Assembly (NCBI RefSeq): GCF_000412675.1
Contig: NC_021505.1
Coordinates: 1,172,501-1,236,500 of the forward strand
DNA: 64,000 nucleotides
Direction of reading: 5' to 3'
Source: Pseudomonas putida NBRC 14164
GTDB taxonomy: Bacteria; Pseudomonadota; Gammaproteobacteria; Pseudomonadales; Pseudomonadaceae
The notes below the pieces were generated by a model. That model was not told the origin of the DNA, ran no database searches, and saw only the letters and a list, made by a program, of their open reading frames with translations. Shown here piece by piece: positions 30,086 through 38,957 of this stretch (position 1 is the first letter of the stretch; each line of letters opens with the position of its first letter). Made by a program: the position numbers and the translations under genes.

Positions 30086-30099
30086 AAACCATAGAATCT

Positions 30100-30173
30100 C
30101 CCACAGGTACGGCGCAGCCTTCAAATGCCGCGCGGACCTGTGGGAGCGGGTTTACCCGCGAAGAAAGCGACTC
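30100..30173. repeat. Right part of split REP plus intact inverted REP
   Basis: CCCACAGGTAC completes the REP cut at 28927. The inverted copy CCTGTGGGAGCGGGTTTACC, continuing CGCGAAGAAAGCGACTCGG, mirrors the left flank, including CCGAGTCGC at 28897-28905. Confidence 0.88.
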
Positions 30174-30191
30174 GGTCTTTCAGTCAGGCAT

Positions 30192-30221
30192 AAAAAAACC
30201 CGCCAGAAGGCGGGTTTTTTT
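30192..30221. terminator. Terminator downstream of csp gene
   Basis: AAAAAAACCCGCCagaaGGCGGGTTTTTTT; serves the minus-strand cold-shock gene and can work both ways. Confidence 0.92.
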
Positions 30222-30243
30222 GAAAGCTAGGAAGCTAAATCGC

Positions 30244-30453
30244 TTAGGCGATCTGAACTTCTTCAGCCTGCATGCCTTTCTGGCCGCGGGTAGCGACGAA
30301 AGTAACAGCCTGGCCTTCTTTCAGGGTTTTGAAGCCGTCAGCTTGGATGGCTTTGAAGTGCACGAACAGGTCGTCGCCCGACTGAGGGGTGATGAAGCCG
30401 TAGCCTTTTTCATCGTTGAACCACTTAACGGTACCGTTTTGACGGTTGGACAT
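30244..30453 (-). CDS. Cold-shock protein, CspA family
   Basis: A 69-aa OB-fold RNA chaperone. RNP1 KGYGFI and RNP2 DLFVHF are intact ([19 protein letters not shown]). The ribosome site AAGGAGA precedes the ATG. Several csp paralogues exist in pseudomonads, so I give no letter. Confidence 0.95.
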   Translation of the reverse strand: MSNRQNGTVKWFNDEKGYGFITPQSGDDLFVHFKAIQADGFKTLKEGQAVTFVATRGQKGMQAEEVQIA

Positions 30454-30781
30454 TTTTCTGTCTCCTTGGACAATTTAAGAACGGTCAGGAAAAACCCTGC
30501 CCGGGACTGAGCGCAAAGAGAGCAGAAAATTCAGCGATGGGCCGATCAGGATCGTGCATCAAACTAGAGATTCTCGGTGTCACGTGCAGCACAGTGGCGC
30601 CACCTTACCCCACTTTCCGCAACCTGCCAATGGTCTGAAGATGCTTTAGGCAAATTCGGATCGACGGTGGCTGCAGCCTCCGCTTGGCGCGGGATGCGGC
30701 ATAGAACTTTAACCTGGGCGCCGGGACCGGTAAGATGCGGATCACGATTTTTACCACGCAACTCTTCAGGACACCCCCGCC
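30454..30781. other. Divergent csp / dcd intergenic region
   Basis: A 328-bp gap holding the leader of the csp gene on one side and the dcd promoter region on the other. I see no gene or repeat in it. Confidence 0.5.
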
Positions 30782-31348
30782 ATGAGCATCAAATCGGACA
30801 AGTGGATTCGCCGCATGGCGCAGGAACACGGCATGATCGAACCGTTCGTCGAGCGCCAGGTGCGCGGCGAACAGGACAGCCGGGTCATTTCGTTCGGTGT
30901 CTCCAGCTATGGCTACGACGTGCGCTGCGCCGACGAATTCAAGGTTTTCACCAACATCAACTCGGCCACCGTCGACCCCAAGAACTTCGATGCCGGCAGC
31001 TTCGTCGATATCAAGAGCGACGTGTGCATCATCCCGCCGAACTCCTTCGCCCTGGCCCGCACCGTCGAGTACTTCCGCATTCCGCGTGACGTGCTGACCA
31101 TCTGCCTGGGCAAGAGCACCTATGCCCGTTGCGGCATCATTGTCAACGTCACCCCGCTCGAGCCAGAGTGGGAAGGCCATGTGACGCTGGAGTTCTCCAA
31201 CACCACCACGCTGCCGGCAAAAATTTACGCCAACGAAGGCGTGGCACAGATGCTGTTCCTGCAGTCTGACGAAGAGTGCGAAGTGTCCTACAAGGACCGT
31301 GGCGGCAAATACCAAGGCCAGCGCGGCGTTACCCTGCCACGTACCTGA
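30782..31348 (+). CDS. dcd: dCTP deaminase
   Basis: A 188-aa trimeric enzyme converting dCTP to dUTP for dTMP synthesis. The motif [12 protein letters not shown] holds the catalytic Ser/Arg region and [18 protein letters not shown] the catalytic Glu and nucleotide site. The position two genes after mrp is normal for Pseudomonas, apart from the IS insertion between. Confidence 0.96.
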   Translation: MSIKSDKWIRRMAQEHGMIEPFVERQVRGEQDSRVISFGVSSYGYDVRCADEFKVFTNINSATVDPKNFDAGSFVDIKSDVCIIPPNSFALARTVEYFRIPRDVLTICLGKSTYARCGIIVNVTPLEPEWEGHVTLEFSNTTTLPAKIYANEGVAQMLFLQSDEECEVSYKDRGGKYQGQRGVTLPRT

Positions 31349-31442
31349 CCCGACAAACGCGGGGAATTCCCCGTGCCTTTGGCACTCCAACGCAGTAATG
31401 CCGGTGCGCATGATGTGCATCGGCCTTCGTCAGGAGCCGCCA

Positions 31443-31670
31443 ATGAAACTCCATCCCGCAATCAGTGCCAAGCTGGCAGGCCTGCAGCCAAACCACATCG
31501 GGTTGTTGCCCTGGTCACTGCTGGCGCACCCGCTGCCGATGCAGGCGGGGGGCGTGCCCCATCAGCCTGATCCCGATACGCCACAGCCACCGGAACCGGG
31601 TGAAACGCAACCCATGGAGCCGGGTGAGCCAACGTTGCCGGACGAGCCGCCGCCAGCGCCTGTAGCCTGA
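31443..31670 (+). CDS. Small proline-rich protein of unknown function
   Basis: A 75-aa protein. The second half is rich in Pro, Glu and Thr (PDTPQPPEPGETQPMEPGEP). No signal or membrane segment. CAGGAG sits 6 nt before the ATG at 31443, which supports translation. I do not recognise the family. Confidence 0.55.
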   Translation: MKLHPAISAKLAGLQPNHIGLLPWSLLAHPLPMQAGGVPHQPDPDTPQPPEPGETQPMEPGEPTLPDEPPPAPVA

Positions 31671-31676
31671 GCACCG

Positions 31677-32327
31677 TTACAGCGCCCAGACCCGCCCTGC
31701 GCCGGCCAGGTATATCCTGCCGGTTGCGCCGGGTGCGATTGTCCAGCCGCCGGTGAATTCTCCGAATGCCGGTAGCAGGCTGACGCCTTCATCGATCAGG
31801 AAACATGGCAATCGCACGCGCTGGCGGGCCTTCCCGCGCAGGACGAATGCCGGGTGTACATGGCCTGCCAGCACCGGGTGCATCGTGTGGGGCCGGGGCT
31901 CGTGCTGTAGCGCAAACGGCTCCAGTATCCAGGGTTCGTCCTTTACTTCAATGCGCAGCGAAGCGGGTGGATCGCCAGCGTTGCGATCGTGGTTGCCGCG
32001 TATCAGCACGATATGCAGGTGCTCATGCCGCTCCCGCCACACCTGAAGCCTGGCCAGCGTTGCGGGGGCGCGGGCGGTGCGCGCATGGAGAAAGTCGCCC
32101 AGGACGATGAGTTGCTCGCAGTCGTGCACTGCCAGCAGGGCGTCTAGCCGGGCGAGGGTGGCTGCGGTGGTGCCGCGCGGTACTGGTTGATGCAGGGCGC
32201 GATAGCTGGCGGCCTTGCCGATGTGCAGGTCGGCAACCAGCAAGGCCCGGCGAGCAGGCCAGTAGATGGCCTTGTCGGCAAGCAGCCAAAGCGTCTGACC
32301 GCAATGCTCGATGGGTTGATGGGTCAT
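31677..32327 (-). CDS. pdeM: Ligase-associated metallophosphoesterase PdeM (MPE)
   Basis: A 216-aa calcineurin-type phosphoesterase with ADLHIGK, VLGDFLH, RGNHDRN and GHVHPAF metal motifs. The P. putida homologue is known as a manganese-dependent single-strand DNA endonuclease of a conserved repair cluster. Its ATG overlaps the helicase stop by 4 bp. Confidence 0.93.
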   Translation of the reverse strand: MTHQPIEHCGQTLWLLADKAIYWPARRALLVADLHIGKAASYRALHQPVPRGTTAATLARLDALLAVHDCEQLIVLGDFLHARTARAPATLARLQVWRERHEHLHIVLIRGNHDRNAGDPPASLRIEVKDEPWILEPFALQHEPRPHTMHPVLAGHVHPAFVLRGKARQRVRLPCFLIDEGVSLLPAFGEFTGGWTIAPGATGRIYLAGAGRVWAL

Positions 32328-34777
32328 TCTGGCCCGCCTGCCGCGCGTTCAAGTTCAGCGACCATCCGCGCAATGCGGTCCGCCAGTTTTTCGGTGCTCA
32401 GGGTCTCGCGCATGCCTTCCACCAGCAAGGCAAACGCCAACGGCCCTGGCCGTTTCAACCTACGCAAATCCAGTTGCAGGCCGTTCATTTTCAGCAAATG
32501 CCGATGCAGCCGTTCGATTTCCAGCTCCTCGCTCAGCACCTCATCCCGCGCCTGACCCAGCAGCAGATTCCCGGCGTCATGCTTGCGGAAAACCTCGTAG
32601 AACAGCCCACTGGACGCCTGGATCTGTCGGGTGCTTTTCTGCGCCGCCGGGTACCCGCCAAACACCAGCCCGGCTATCTGGGCGATCTCACGAAAGCGCC
32701 GCAACGCCATTTCTCCCGCATTCAGGCTGGCCAGCACATCTTCCAGCAATTGCCCGGTTGCAAGCGCCTGAGGTAAGTGCGCCGCCCAGTCCACGTTACC
32801 GGGGCTGAGCAGTTCGAACCCGTAATCGTTGACAGCAATGGACACCGACAGCGGCTGCACGTGGCTTACCCGCCAGGCGATCAGGTTGGCCAGGCCCAGG
32901 TTGGCCATGCGCCCGGCAAACGGGTACAGGAACAAATGCCAGCCCTGGCGGGATTTGAACGTCTCGGCCAGCAATGTGCCGGTGGTGGGCAACGCTGACC
33001 ATTGGGCCTGTAGCGCCAGCAGCGGGCGCACCGCCCGCATCTCAGGGCCGTCGAAGCGTTCATGGGCTGCGGCATCGAGCTGTTCGACCAACGCGTCGGC
33101 CAGTTCGCTGGACAGCGGCATGCGCCCGCCATTCCAGCGCGCCACCGCAGCCTTGCGCGCAGTGCTGCGACGCACATACGCCGTCATGTTTTCCACGCGC
33201 ACCAGTTCCAGCACGCGCCCGGCAAATACCAGCGTATCGCCGGGCCTCAGGCGGGAAATGAATGCCTCTTCAACACTGCCCAATGTCTTGCCCCCGCCGC
33301 CCTTGGACCAATATTTAAGTTGCAGGTTGGCATCGCTGACGATGGTGCCGATGCTCATGCGATGGCGCCGCGCCAGGCGCTCGCTGGCGACCCGGTAAAT
33401 GCCATCGGCCTGGCGTTCGACGCGCTGGTAGTCCGGGTAGGCGCTGAGTGAGCCGCCGCCGTGGCAGACGAAGTCCAGGGCCCATTGCCACTGGCTGTCG
33501 CGCAATGCGGCGAACGCCCAGGTGCTGCGCACTTCGGCCAGTAGCTGTTCGGCGTCAAAGCCACTGCCCAGGGCCATGCTGACCAAATGCTGCACCAGCA
33601 CGTCCATGCACAGCCGTGGCGAGACGCGCGCTTCGATGTGCCCGGCCGCAAGTGCCTGACGCGCCGCTGCGGCTTCCACCAGTTCCAGGCTGTGAGTGGG
33701 CACCAGGGTTATCCGCGAACGCCGCCCCGGTGCATGGCCGGAGCGGCCAGCCCGCTGCATCAGGCGGGCAATGCCCTTGGCCGAGCCGATTTGCAGCACC
33801 CGCTCCACTGGCAGGAAGTCCACCCCCAGATCCAGGCTGGACGTACAGACCACTGCCTTCAGGCTGCCCTGCTTGAGGCTGCGCTCGACCCAGTCCCGGG
33901 TTTCCCGGGCCAGCGAGGCATGGTGCAAGGCAATCAGCCCGGCCCAGTCGGGGCGGGCTTCAAGCAGGGCCTGGTACCAGAGTTCGGCCTGGGCACGGGT
34001 GTTGGTGAACACCAGGCAGCTGGCACTGGCATCGATCTCCTGGCTGACCTGGTCGAGCATCTTCAGGCCCATGTGGCCGGCCCACGGGAAGCGCTCGATT
34101 GCCGCCGGCAGCAGGGTATCGACCTGCAGCACCTTGTCCTGGCGGCCCTGCACCAGCAGGCCGCCTTGCGGCAGCAGCACCTCCAGCGCGTGTTGCAGGT
34201 TGCCAAGCGTGGCAGAGAGGCCCCATGTGGGCAGGTCGGGATGCCACTGGCGCAGGTGGGCCAGCGCCAGTTGCAGTTGTACACCGCGCTTGTTGCCCAG
34301 CAGTTCGTGCCATTCATCCACCACCACCAGGCGCAGCGTGGCGAAATCTTCGCGCGCCTGTGCCCGGGTCAGCAGCAAGGTCAGGCTTTCGGGGGTGGTG
34401 ACCAGCACGCTGGGCAGGCGCCGTGCTTGCCGGGCGCGTTCGGCGCTGCCGGTGTCGCCGCTGCGCACGCCTACGCGCCAGGGCAGTTCAAGCTCATCGA
34501 GCGGCGCCTGCAAGGCGCGCGCAGTGTCGGCGGCCAAGGCCCGCATGGGCGTGACCCACACCACCTGCAAGGGCACAGGTTGGCTGCCCTGGGGCTTGGG
34601 CTTGAAAGCGCGAAGCGCGGCGAGCCACAGGGCGTAGGTCTTGCCGGCGCCGGTGCTGGCGTGCAGCAGGCCAGACTCTCCACGCTCGACAGCTGCCCAC
34701 ACGCGTCGCTGGAAAGCGAACGGCTTCCACCCTCGTTTGGCGAACCAGGCATTGGCAAGGTCGGTGGCGGCGGGCAT
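32324..34777 (-). CDS. Ligase-associated DEXH helicase, Lhr-core type
   Basis: An 817-aa superfamily 2 helicase. Motif I is [14 protein letters not shown], motif II DEWH, and motif [17 protein letters not shown]; the Lhr-specific winged-helix and beta-barrel region follows. Known Lhr-core enzymes translocate 3' to 5' on single-stranded DNA. It works with the adjacent PdeM and the ligase and exonuclease genes further upstream; coupled to pdeM. Confidence 0.94.
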   Translation of the reverse strand: MPAATDLANAWFAKRGWKPFAFQRRVWAAVERGESGLLHASTGAGKTYALWLAALRAFKPKPQGSQPVPLQVVWVTPMRALAADTARALQAPLDELELPWRVGVRSGDTGSAERARQARRLPSVLVTTPESLTLLLTRAQAREDFATLRLVVVDEWHELLGNKRGVQLQLALAHLRQWHPDLPTWGLSATLGNLQHALEVLLPQGGLLVQGRQDKVLQVDTLLPAAIERFPWAGHMGLKMLDQVSQEIDASASCLVFTNTRAQAELWYQALLEARPDWAGLIALHHASLARETRDWVERSLKQGSLKAVVCTSSLDLGVDFLPVERVLQIGSAKGIARLMQRAGRSGHAPGRRSRITLVPTHSLELVEAAAARQALAAGHIEARVSPRLCMDVLVQHLVSMALGSGFDAEQLLAEVRSTWAFAALRDSQWQWALDFVCHGGGSLSAYPDYQRVERQADGIYRVASERLARRHRMSIGTIVSDANLQLKYWSKGGGGKTLGSVEEAFISRLRPGDTLVFAGRVLELVRVENMTAYVRRSTARKAAVARWNGGRMPLSSELADALVEQLDAAAHERFDGPEMRAVRPLLALQAQWSALPTTGTLLAETFKSRQGWHLFLYPFAGRMANLGLANLIAWRVSHVQPLSVSIAVNDYGFELLSPGNVDWAAHLPQALATGQLLEDVLASLNAGEMALRRFREIAQIAGLVFGGYPAAQKSTRQIQASSGLFYEVFRKHDAGNLLLGQARDEVLSEELEIERLHRHLLKMNGLQLDLRRLKRPGPLAFALLVEGMRETLSTEKLADRIARMVAELERAAGGPE

Positions 34778-34843
34778 GAGGCAGTGGTCCGTCGAAGGGT
34801 GTGCTTCTACAGACCATCTGCCAGGGGCAATGGTTTTACCGAA

Positions 34844-35959
34844 TCAGTTGCCCAGCAAATAGCCGCTGCGGCACACCTGCTCGCCGGCCACATGGGCGAT
34901 GACCATGCCAGCCGTTGCCATGCGTCGCACGCTGCGGGCGTACAGCAGGCCCGGCTGGCTGTTACGCACTGCGGTCACCCGGTCGCTGAGCGGGTCGATG
35001 ATTTCTGCGATCAACTGGCCGGCTTCCAGGTGCTGCCCGGGTTTGGCGTGATACACCAGCAAGCCGCCGAGTGGGGTCGACACCGGTTCCACAGCGGCCA
35101 GCGGCGTGGCGGGGTGGAGCAAGGCTGGCAAGGAGGGGCTGGCGCCTTCGATTACACCCGCGTGGGTCAGGAAGTTGATTATCGCTTGGCAATCCTTGCT
35201 GGCCAGGTCATGACAGACATCCGCCTGGCCGCGCAACTCGACGGTCACCGAGCAGCAGCCCAGCGGAATCGGGAAGCGCTTGCCGAAGCGTTGTTGCAAC
35301 TGCCACCAGACAAGGCTGAAGCATTCGTCGAACGACTGTCCGCCCGAGTCGGTGGCCAGCAGGCTGGCCTGGGCCCCAAGGTAGCGGGCCAGGGGCTCGA
35401 TCTGCGGCCAAGCGTCTGGAGTGGTGTACAGGTGCTCGACCGCCTCGAAATCGCAGTGCAGGTCCAGCACCATGTCGGCGTCGCAGGCCAGCCGCTGCAG
35501 GATCAGGCGCTGGGCCTGCAGCGGTGTGCGGGCCGGGTGTGCGTCCAGCCCGCGGCGCAGGTATTCGCGGATAAGTGCGATGTTGTGGGCCGGGTCCTGG
35601 GTCAGGTGTTCTTCGATCTGGTCGCCGATGCTGTCCGACAGGTCGACGAAATTGCGGTTGAAGTTCTCGCCGCTTTGCAGTTCGAAGCGCCCCAGTGGCG
35701 CATCCAGCAGCACTTGCTCCAGGCCGACCGGGTTGGCCACCGGTACCAGGATGATTTCACGTTGCAGGCGGCCTTGTTGTTCAAGTTCCGCCAGGCGGCG
35801 TTTGAGGTGCCAGGCCACCAGCATGCCCGGTAGCTCGTCGGCGTGCAGCGAGGCCTGTATATAGACCTTGCCACCACCGCGGGGGCCGAAGTGAAAGCTG
35901 TGCAGTTGGCGGGTAATGCCCGGAACGGGTGAGAGCAGGTCGTGTGTTGAATGGTGCAT
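34844..35959 (-). CDS. Succinylglutamate desuccinylase/aspartoacylase-family zinc hydrolase
   Basis: A 371-aa M14-like amidohydrolase. SLHADELPG provides the zinc His and Glu, DLHCDFEAVEHLY the second His, and a C-terminal biotinyl-like region (HAKPGQHLEAGQLIAEIIDPL) is typical of the longer members. The substrate is unknown. The start at 35959 is the family-like Met; the frame to 36061 has no ribosome site. It splits the DNA repair cluster between ligase and helicase and is probably functionally unrelated. Confidence 0.85.
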   Translation of the reverse strand: MHHSTHDLLSPVPGITRQLHSFHFGPRGGGKVYIQASLHADELPGMLVAWHLKRRLAELEQQGRLQREIILVPVANPVGLEQVLLDAPLGRFELQSGENFNRNFVDLSDSIGDQIEEHLTQDPAHNIALIREYLRRGLDAHPARTPLQAQRLILQRLACDADMVLDLHCDFEAVEHLYTTPDAWPQIEPLARYLGAQASLLATDSGGQSFDECFSLVWWQLQQRFGKRFPIPLGCCSVTVELRGQADVCHDLASKDCQAIINFLTHAGVIEGASPSLPALLHPATPLAAVEPVSTPLGGLLVYHAKPGQHLEAGQLIAEIIDPLSDRVTAVRNSQPGLLYARSVRRMATAGMVIAHVAGEQVCRSGYLLGN

Positions 35960-36069
35960 GGTGGTCCTGGGTGCGTGGCGAATACGGTCTGCGACACGGG
36001 TCGGCACAAAGATAGAAGCATAGTTTTTGGCCTTGCGCCTCCTCGCTTTCGCTCCGGTCACCGCGCAGG

Positions 36070-36160
36070 CTTCTTCGCGGGCACGCCCGCTCCCACAGGT
36101 ACTGTGCAGGATCCGGGTCTGGCGCGGTAACCTGTGGGAGCGGGCATGCCCGCGAAGAGG
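36070..36160. repeat. REP pair
   Basis: CTTCTTCGCGGGCACGCCCG and CTCCCACAGGTA are mirrored by CCTGTGGGAGCGGGCATGCC ending CGCGAAGAGG. It lies between the DNA ligase stop and the aspartoacylase-type gene. Confidence 0.88.
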
Positions 36161-36178
36161 CCGGGGGCCGGAATCGCC

Positions 36179-37837
36179 TCAGGCCAGCAATGCCTGCAAG
36201 GTCGCCAGGTCATCTGCCTCTTCCACCGGCTTGTCCAGCCGCCAGCGCAGCATGCGCGGAAAGCGCACGGCGATGCCGCTTTTATGGCGTTTCGATAATG
36301 CGATGCCTTCGAAGCCCAGTTCGAACACCAACGTCGGCGTCACACTGCGCACCGGGCCGAAGGTTTCCACCGTGGTCTTGCGGATAATGGCGTCGACCTT
36401 GCGCATTTCTTCGTCACTGAGCCCGGAGTAGGCCTTGGCAAAGGGCACCAGTGCGCGCCCCGGGGTGCCGGCCGGTGCGTCCCACACGGCGAAGGTGTAG
36501 TCGCTGTACAGGCTGGCCCGCCGGCCGTGGCCGCGCTGGGCATATATCAGCACGGCATCGACGCTGAACGGGTCGATCTTCCACTTCCACCAGATACCCA
36601 TATCCTTGGTACGCCCAACGCCGTACAAGGCTTCACGTTGCTTGAGCATCAGGCCCTCGACACCCAGGCTGCGTGATTGCTCGCGCTGGCGGGCGAGGTC
36701 AGCCCAGTCCGGGCCATCAAGCAGGGGCGAAAGCAGCACCGGGGCCAGTGGGTGGTCTTCCACCAACCGTTCCAGCTGCCGGCGGCGCTCGTGCTGCGGC
36801 CGGTTGCGCCAGTCCTCGCCTTGCCACTCCAGCAGGTCGTAGGCTTGCAGGACCACCGGGGCATCGCTCAGCAATTTTTTGCCCAGCGTCTTGCGACCGA
36901 TGCGCTGCTGTAACAGGGCAAAAGGCTGGACGGCCAGTTCAGCGGGGGTATCGCCTGGCTTCCATACCAGGATTTCACCGTCCAGCACCACGCCATCGGG
37001 TAACGTCTGCGCCAGGCTGTGCAGCTCGGGGAAGCGTTCGGTAACCAGCTCTTCGCCACGCGACCAGACCCACAGTTGGCCCTCGCGCTTGACCACCTGG
37101 GCGCGAATGCCGTCCCATTTCCACTCGATCTGCCAGGCACTTGGCGGCCCAAGCAGTGTGTCGAACTGTTCCGTTGGCGCTTGCAGCGGGTGCGCCAGGA
37201 AGAACGGGTAGGGCTGGCCGCCGCGCTGGCTGTGTTCATCGGCCGACTCGGCGGCAACCAGCCTCTGGTAGCTGGCCGCCGTTGGGCGGTGGCTGATATC
37301 GGTATAGCCGACCATCCGCTGGGCGACGCGTTTGGCGTCAAGCCCGGCCAGTTGTGCCAGGGCGCGGGTGACCAGCAGCTTGGACACGCCCACGCGAAAA
37401 CTGCCCGTGATCAGCTTCAGGCACAGCATCAGGCTGGGGCGGTCCAGCTGCGCCCACAGTGGCTGCAGGCGCTGCTGAACCTGCTCAGGCGATAGCCCCC
37501 GCAGCGGCAGCAAATACTGCTCCACCCAGGTGGCAAGGCCTTCATTGCTGCCATCGGCGTGTACGGGCACCAACAGCGAAATGGTTTCGGCCAGGTCACC
37601 GACTGCCTGGTAGCTCTCTTCAAAGAGCCAGTCCGGTAACCCGGCCTCTGCCGTTGCCTGTTCGCGTAACACGCGCGTGGGCACCAGCTGGCGCGGGCGC
37701 CCGCCGGCCAGAAAGTACACGGCCCAGGCCGCATCCCCGGCGGGGGCACTGGCGAAATAGTCGCGCAGGGCCTCAAGCTTGGCATTGCTGGACGTGGTCG
37801 CGTCCAGGCGCAGGTACAACGTGGCGAAGGCTTTCAT
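36179..37837 (-). CDS. ATP-dependent DNA ligase (repair-cluster type)
   Basis: A 552-aa ligase. An N-terminal DNA-binding domain (residues 1-210) precedes the adenylation domain with Lys240 in WKWDGIRAQ, then DGEILVW, and the OB domain with RFPRMLRWRLDKP. It seals nicks using ATP, unlike the main NAD-dependent LigA. It overlaps the upstream pdeX by 4 bp (ATGA), so the two are coupled. Confidence 0.95.
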   Translation of the reverse strand: MKAFATLYLRLDATTSSNAKLEALRDYFASAPAGDAAWAVYFLAGGRPRQLVPTRVLREQATAEAGLPDWLFEESYQAVGDLAETISLLVPVHADGSNEGLATWVEQYLLPLRGLSPEQVQQRLQPLWAQLDRPSLMLCLKLITGSFRVGVSKLLVTRALAQLAGLDAKRVAQRMVGYTDISHRPTAASYQRLVAAESADEHSQRGGQPYPFFLAHPLQAPTEQFDTLLGPPSAWQIEWKWDGIRAQVVKREGQLWVWSRGEELVTERFPELHSLAQTLPDGVVLDGEILVWKPGDTPAELAVQPFALLQQRIGRKTLGKKLLSDAPVVLQAYDLLEWQGEDWRNRPQHERRRQLERLVEDHPLAPVLLSPLLDGPDWADLARQREQSRSLGVEGLMLKQREALYGVGRTKDMGIWWKWKIDPFSVDAVLIYAQRGHGRRASLYSDYTFAVWDAPAGTPGRALVPFAKAYSGLSDEEMRKVDAIIRKTTVETFGPVRSVTPTLVFELGFEGIALSKRHKSGIAVRFPRMLRWRLDKPVEEADDLATLQALLA

Positions 37838-38850
37838 GGTGCAGGTTCGGTAGTGGCGACGTCGTCCTCGTCGCCGTACTCGGTGGCGAAGGCGCGGGCA
37901 TCAAGGCCTTGTTCGTTGAGGTAGCGCACCAGCACATTGACCGAGCCGTGGGTAACCATCACCCGTTCGGCGCCGGTCTCGCCGATTGCCCACAGCAGGC
38001 CGGGCCAGTCGGCATGGTCCGAGAGCACGAAGCCCCGGTCCACGCCGCGCCGTCGGCGGGCGCCGCGCAACAGCATCCAGCCGCTGGCGAAGGCGTCGCT
38101 GTACTCGCCGAAGCGGCGCATCCAGCTGCTGCCACCGGCCGAGGGTGGTGCCAGGACCAGCGCCTGGCGCAGCAAAGGGTCGTTGCGCGGGATATCGCCG
38201 GCATAGTGGGTCTGCGGCAGGTGTATACCGGCGTCCCGGTACACCCGGTTGAGCGGCTCGACGGCGCCATGCACGAGGATCGGGCCGATGCTGGGGTCCA
38301 GCCCATGCAGAATGCGCTGGGCCTTGCCGAAGGCATAGCAGAACAGCACGCTGGCCTTGCCCTGTTCGCTGTTGGCCCGCCACCAGGCATTGATGCCGGC
38401 GAAGATCTCACCCTGGCTTGGCCAGCGGTAGATAGGCAGGCCGAAGGTCGATTCGGTGATGAAGGTGTGGCACGGCACCGGTTCGAAGGGGGTGCAGGTG
38501 CCATCGGGCTCTACCTTGTAGTCCCCAGAGGCGACCCAGACTTGGCCCTGATGCTCCAGGCGCACCTGCGCCGAGCCCAGCACATGCCCGGCCGGGTGCA
38601 GGCTCAGGGTCACACCATGGTGTATCAGGCGCTCGCCATAGGGCAGGGTCTGCAAATTGATACCCTGGCCCAGGCGGCTGCGCAGGATACCGGCGCCGGG
38701 GCTGGCGGTCAGATAATGGCCATTGCCGGTGCGTGCATGGTCACCGTGGCCATGCGTGATCACGGCGCGGTCCACGGGCCGCCAAGGGTCTATGTAGAAA
38801 TCACCGGGCGGGCAGTACAGGCCTTCAGGGCGGGCGATGACGAGGTCCAT
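37834..38850 (-). CDS. pdeX: Ligase-associated DNA exonuclease PdeX
   Basis: A 338-aa metallo-beta-lactamase/beta-CASP-type nuclease. The zinc motif HGHGDHA (THGHGDHARTGNG), DYKVEPDGT and the C-terminal SDHADWPGLL are clear. It belongs to the SNM1-like exonucleases that occur with the ligase, Lhr-core helicase and MPE. First gene of this repair operon on the minus strand. Confidence 0.93.
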   Translation of the reverse strand: MDLVIARPEGLYCPPGDFYIDPWRPVDRAVITHGHGDHARTGNGHYLTASPGAGILRSRLGQGINLQTLPYGERLIHHGVTLSLHPAGHVLGSAQVRLEHQGQVWVASGDYKVEPDGTCTPFEPVPCHTFITESTFGLPIYRWPSQGEIFAGINAWWRANSEQGKASVLFCYAFGKAQRILHGLDPSIGPILVHGAVEPLNRVYRDAGIHLPQTHYAGDIPRNDPLLRQALVLAPPSAGGSSWMRRFGEYSDAFASGWMLLRGARRRRGVDRGFVLSDHADWPGLLWAIGETGAERVMVTHGSVNVLVRYLNEQGLDARAFATEYGDEDDVATTEPAP

Positions 38851-38919
38851 GGCATGGGCGCCGGTTTGGAGTTACCAGTTAGGAGCCACGCGGGTGAAGG
38901 GAAGTTCGACAGGAAATGG

Positions 38920-38942
38920 TTGGGGCTGCCAAGCAGCCCCAA
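38920..38942 (-). terminator. Hairpin after acylase gene
   Basis: TTGGGGCTGC-caa-GCAGCCCCAA, a 10-bp perfect stem 15 bp beyond the acylase stop; only a short T-rich tail on the minus strand. Confidence 0.6.
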
Positions 38943-38957
38943 AGCAGGCAATGCCGT

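Larger units (their letters stand above)
28928..30099 (+). mobile_element. IS110-family insertion sequence in a REP element
   Basis: About 1172 bp. The dinucleotide CT stands at both junctions (28926-28927 and 30098-30099), the core known from IS110-type recombination. Ends carry a short subterminal inverted repeat TATGGTT (28930-28936) / AACCATA (30087-30093). One transposase gene is preceded by a 204-bp structured leader. Intact and probably active. Confidence 0.9.

Noticed and set aside
33587..35833. 748-codon open frame on the plus strand, antisense to the helicase and aspartoacylase-type genes
   Set aside because: It crosses two well-supported genes in opposite sense; its Gln/Gly/Ala/His-rich translation is the usual GC-rich shadow, with no domain.
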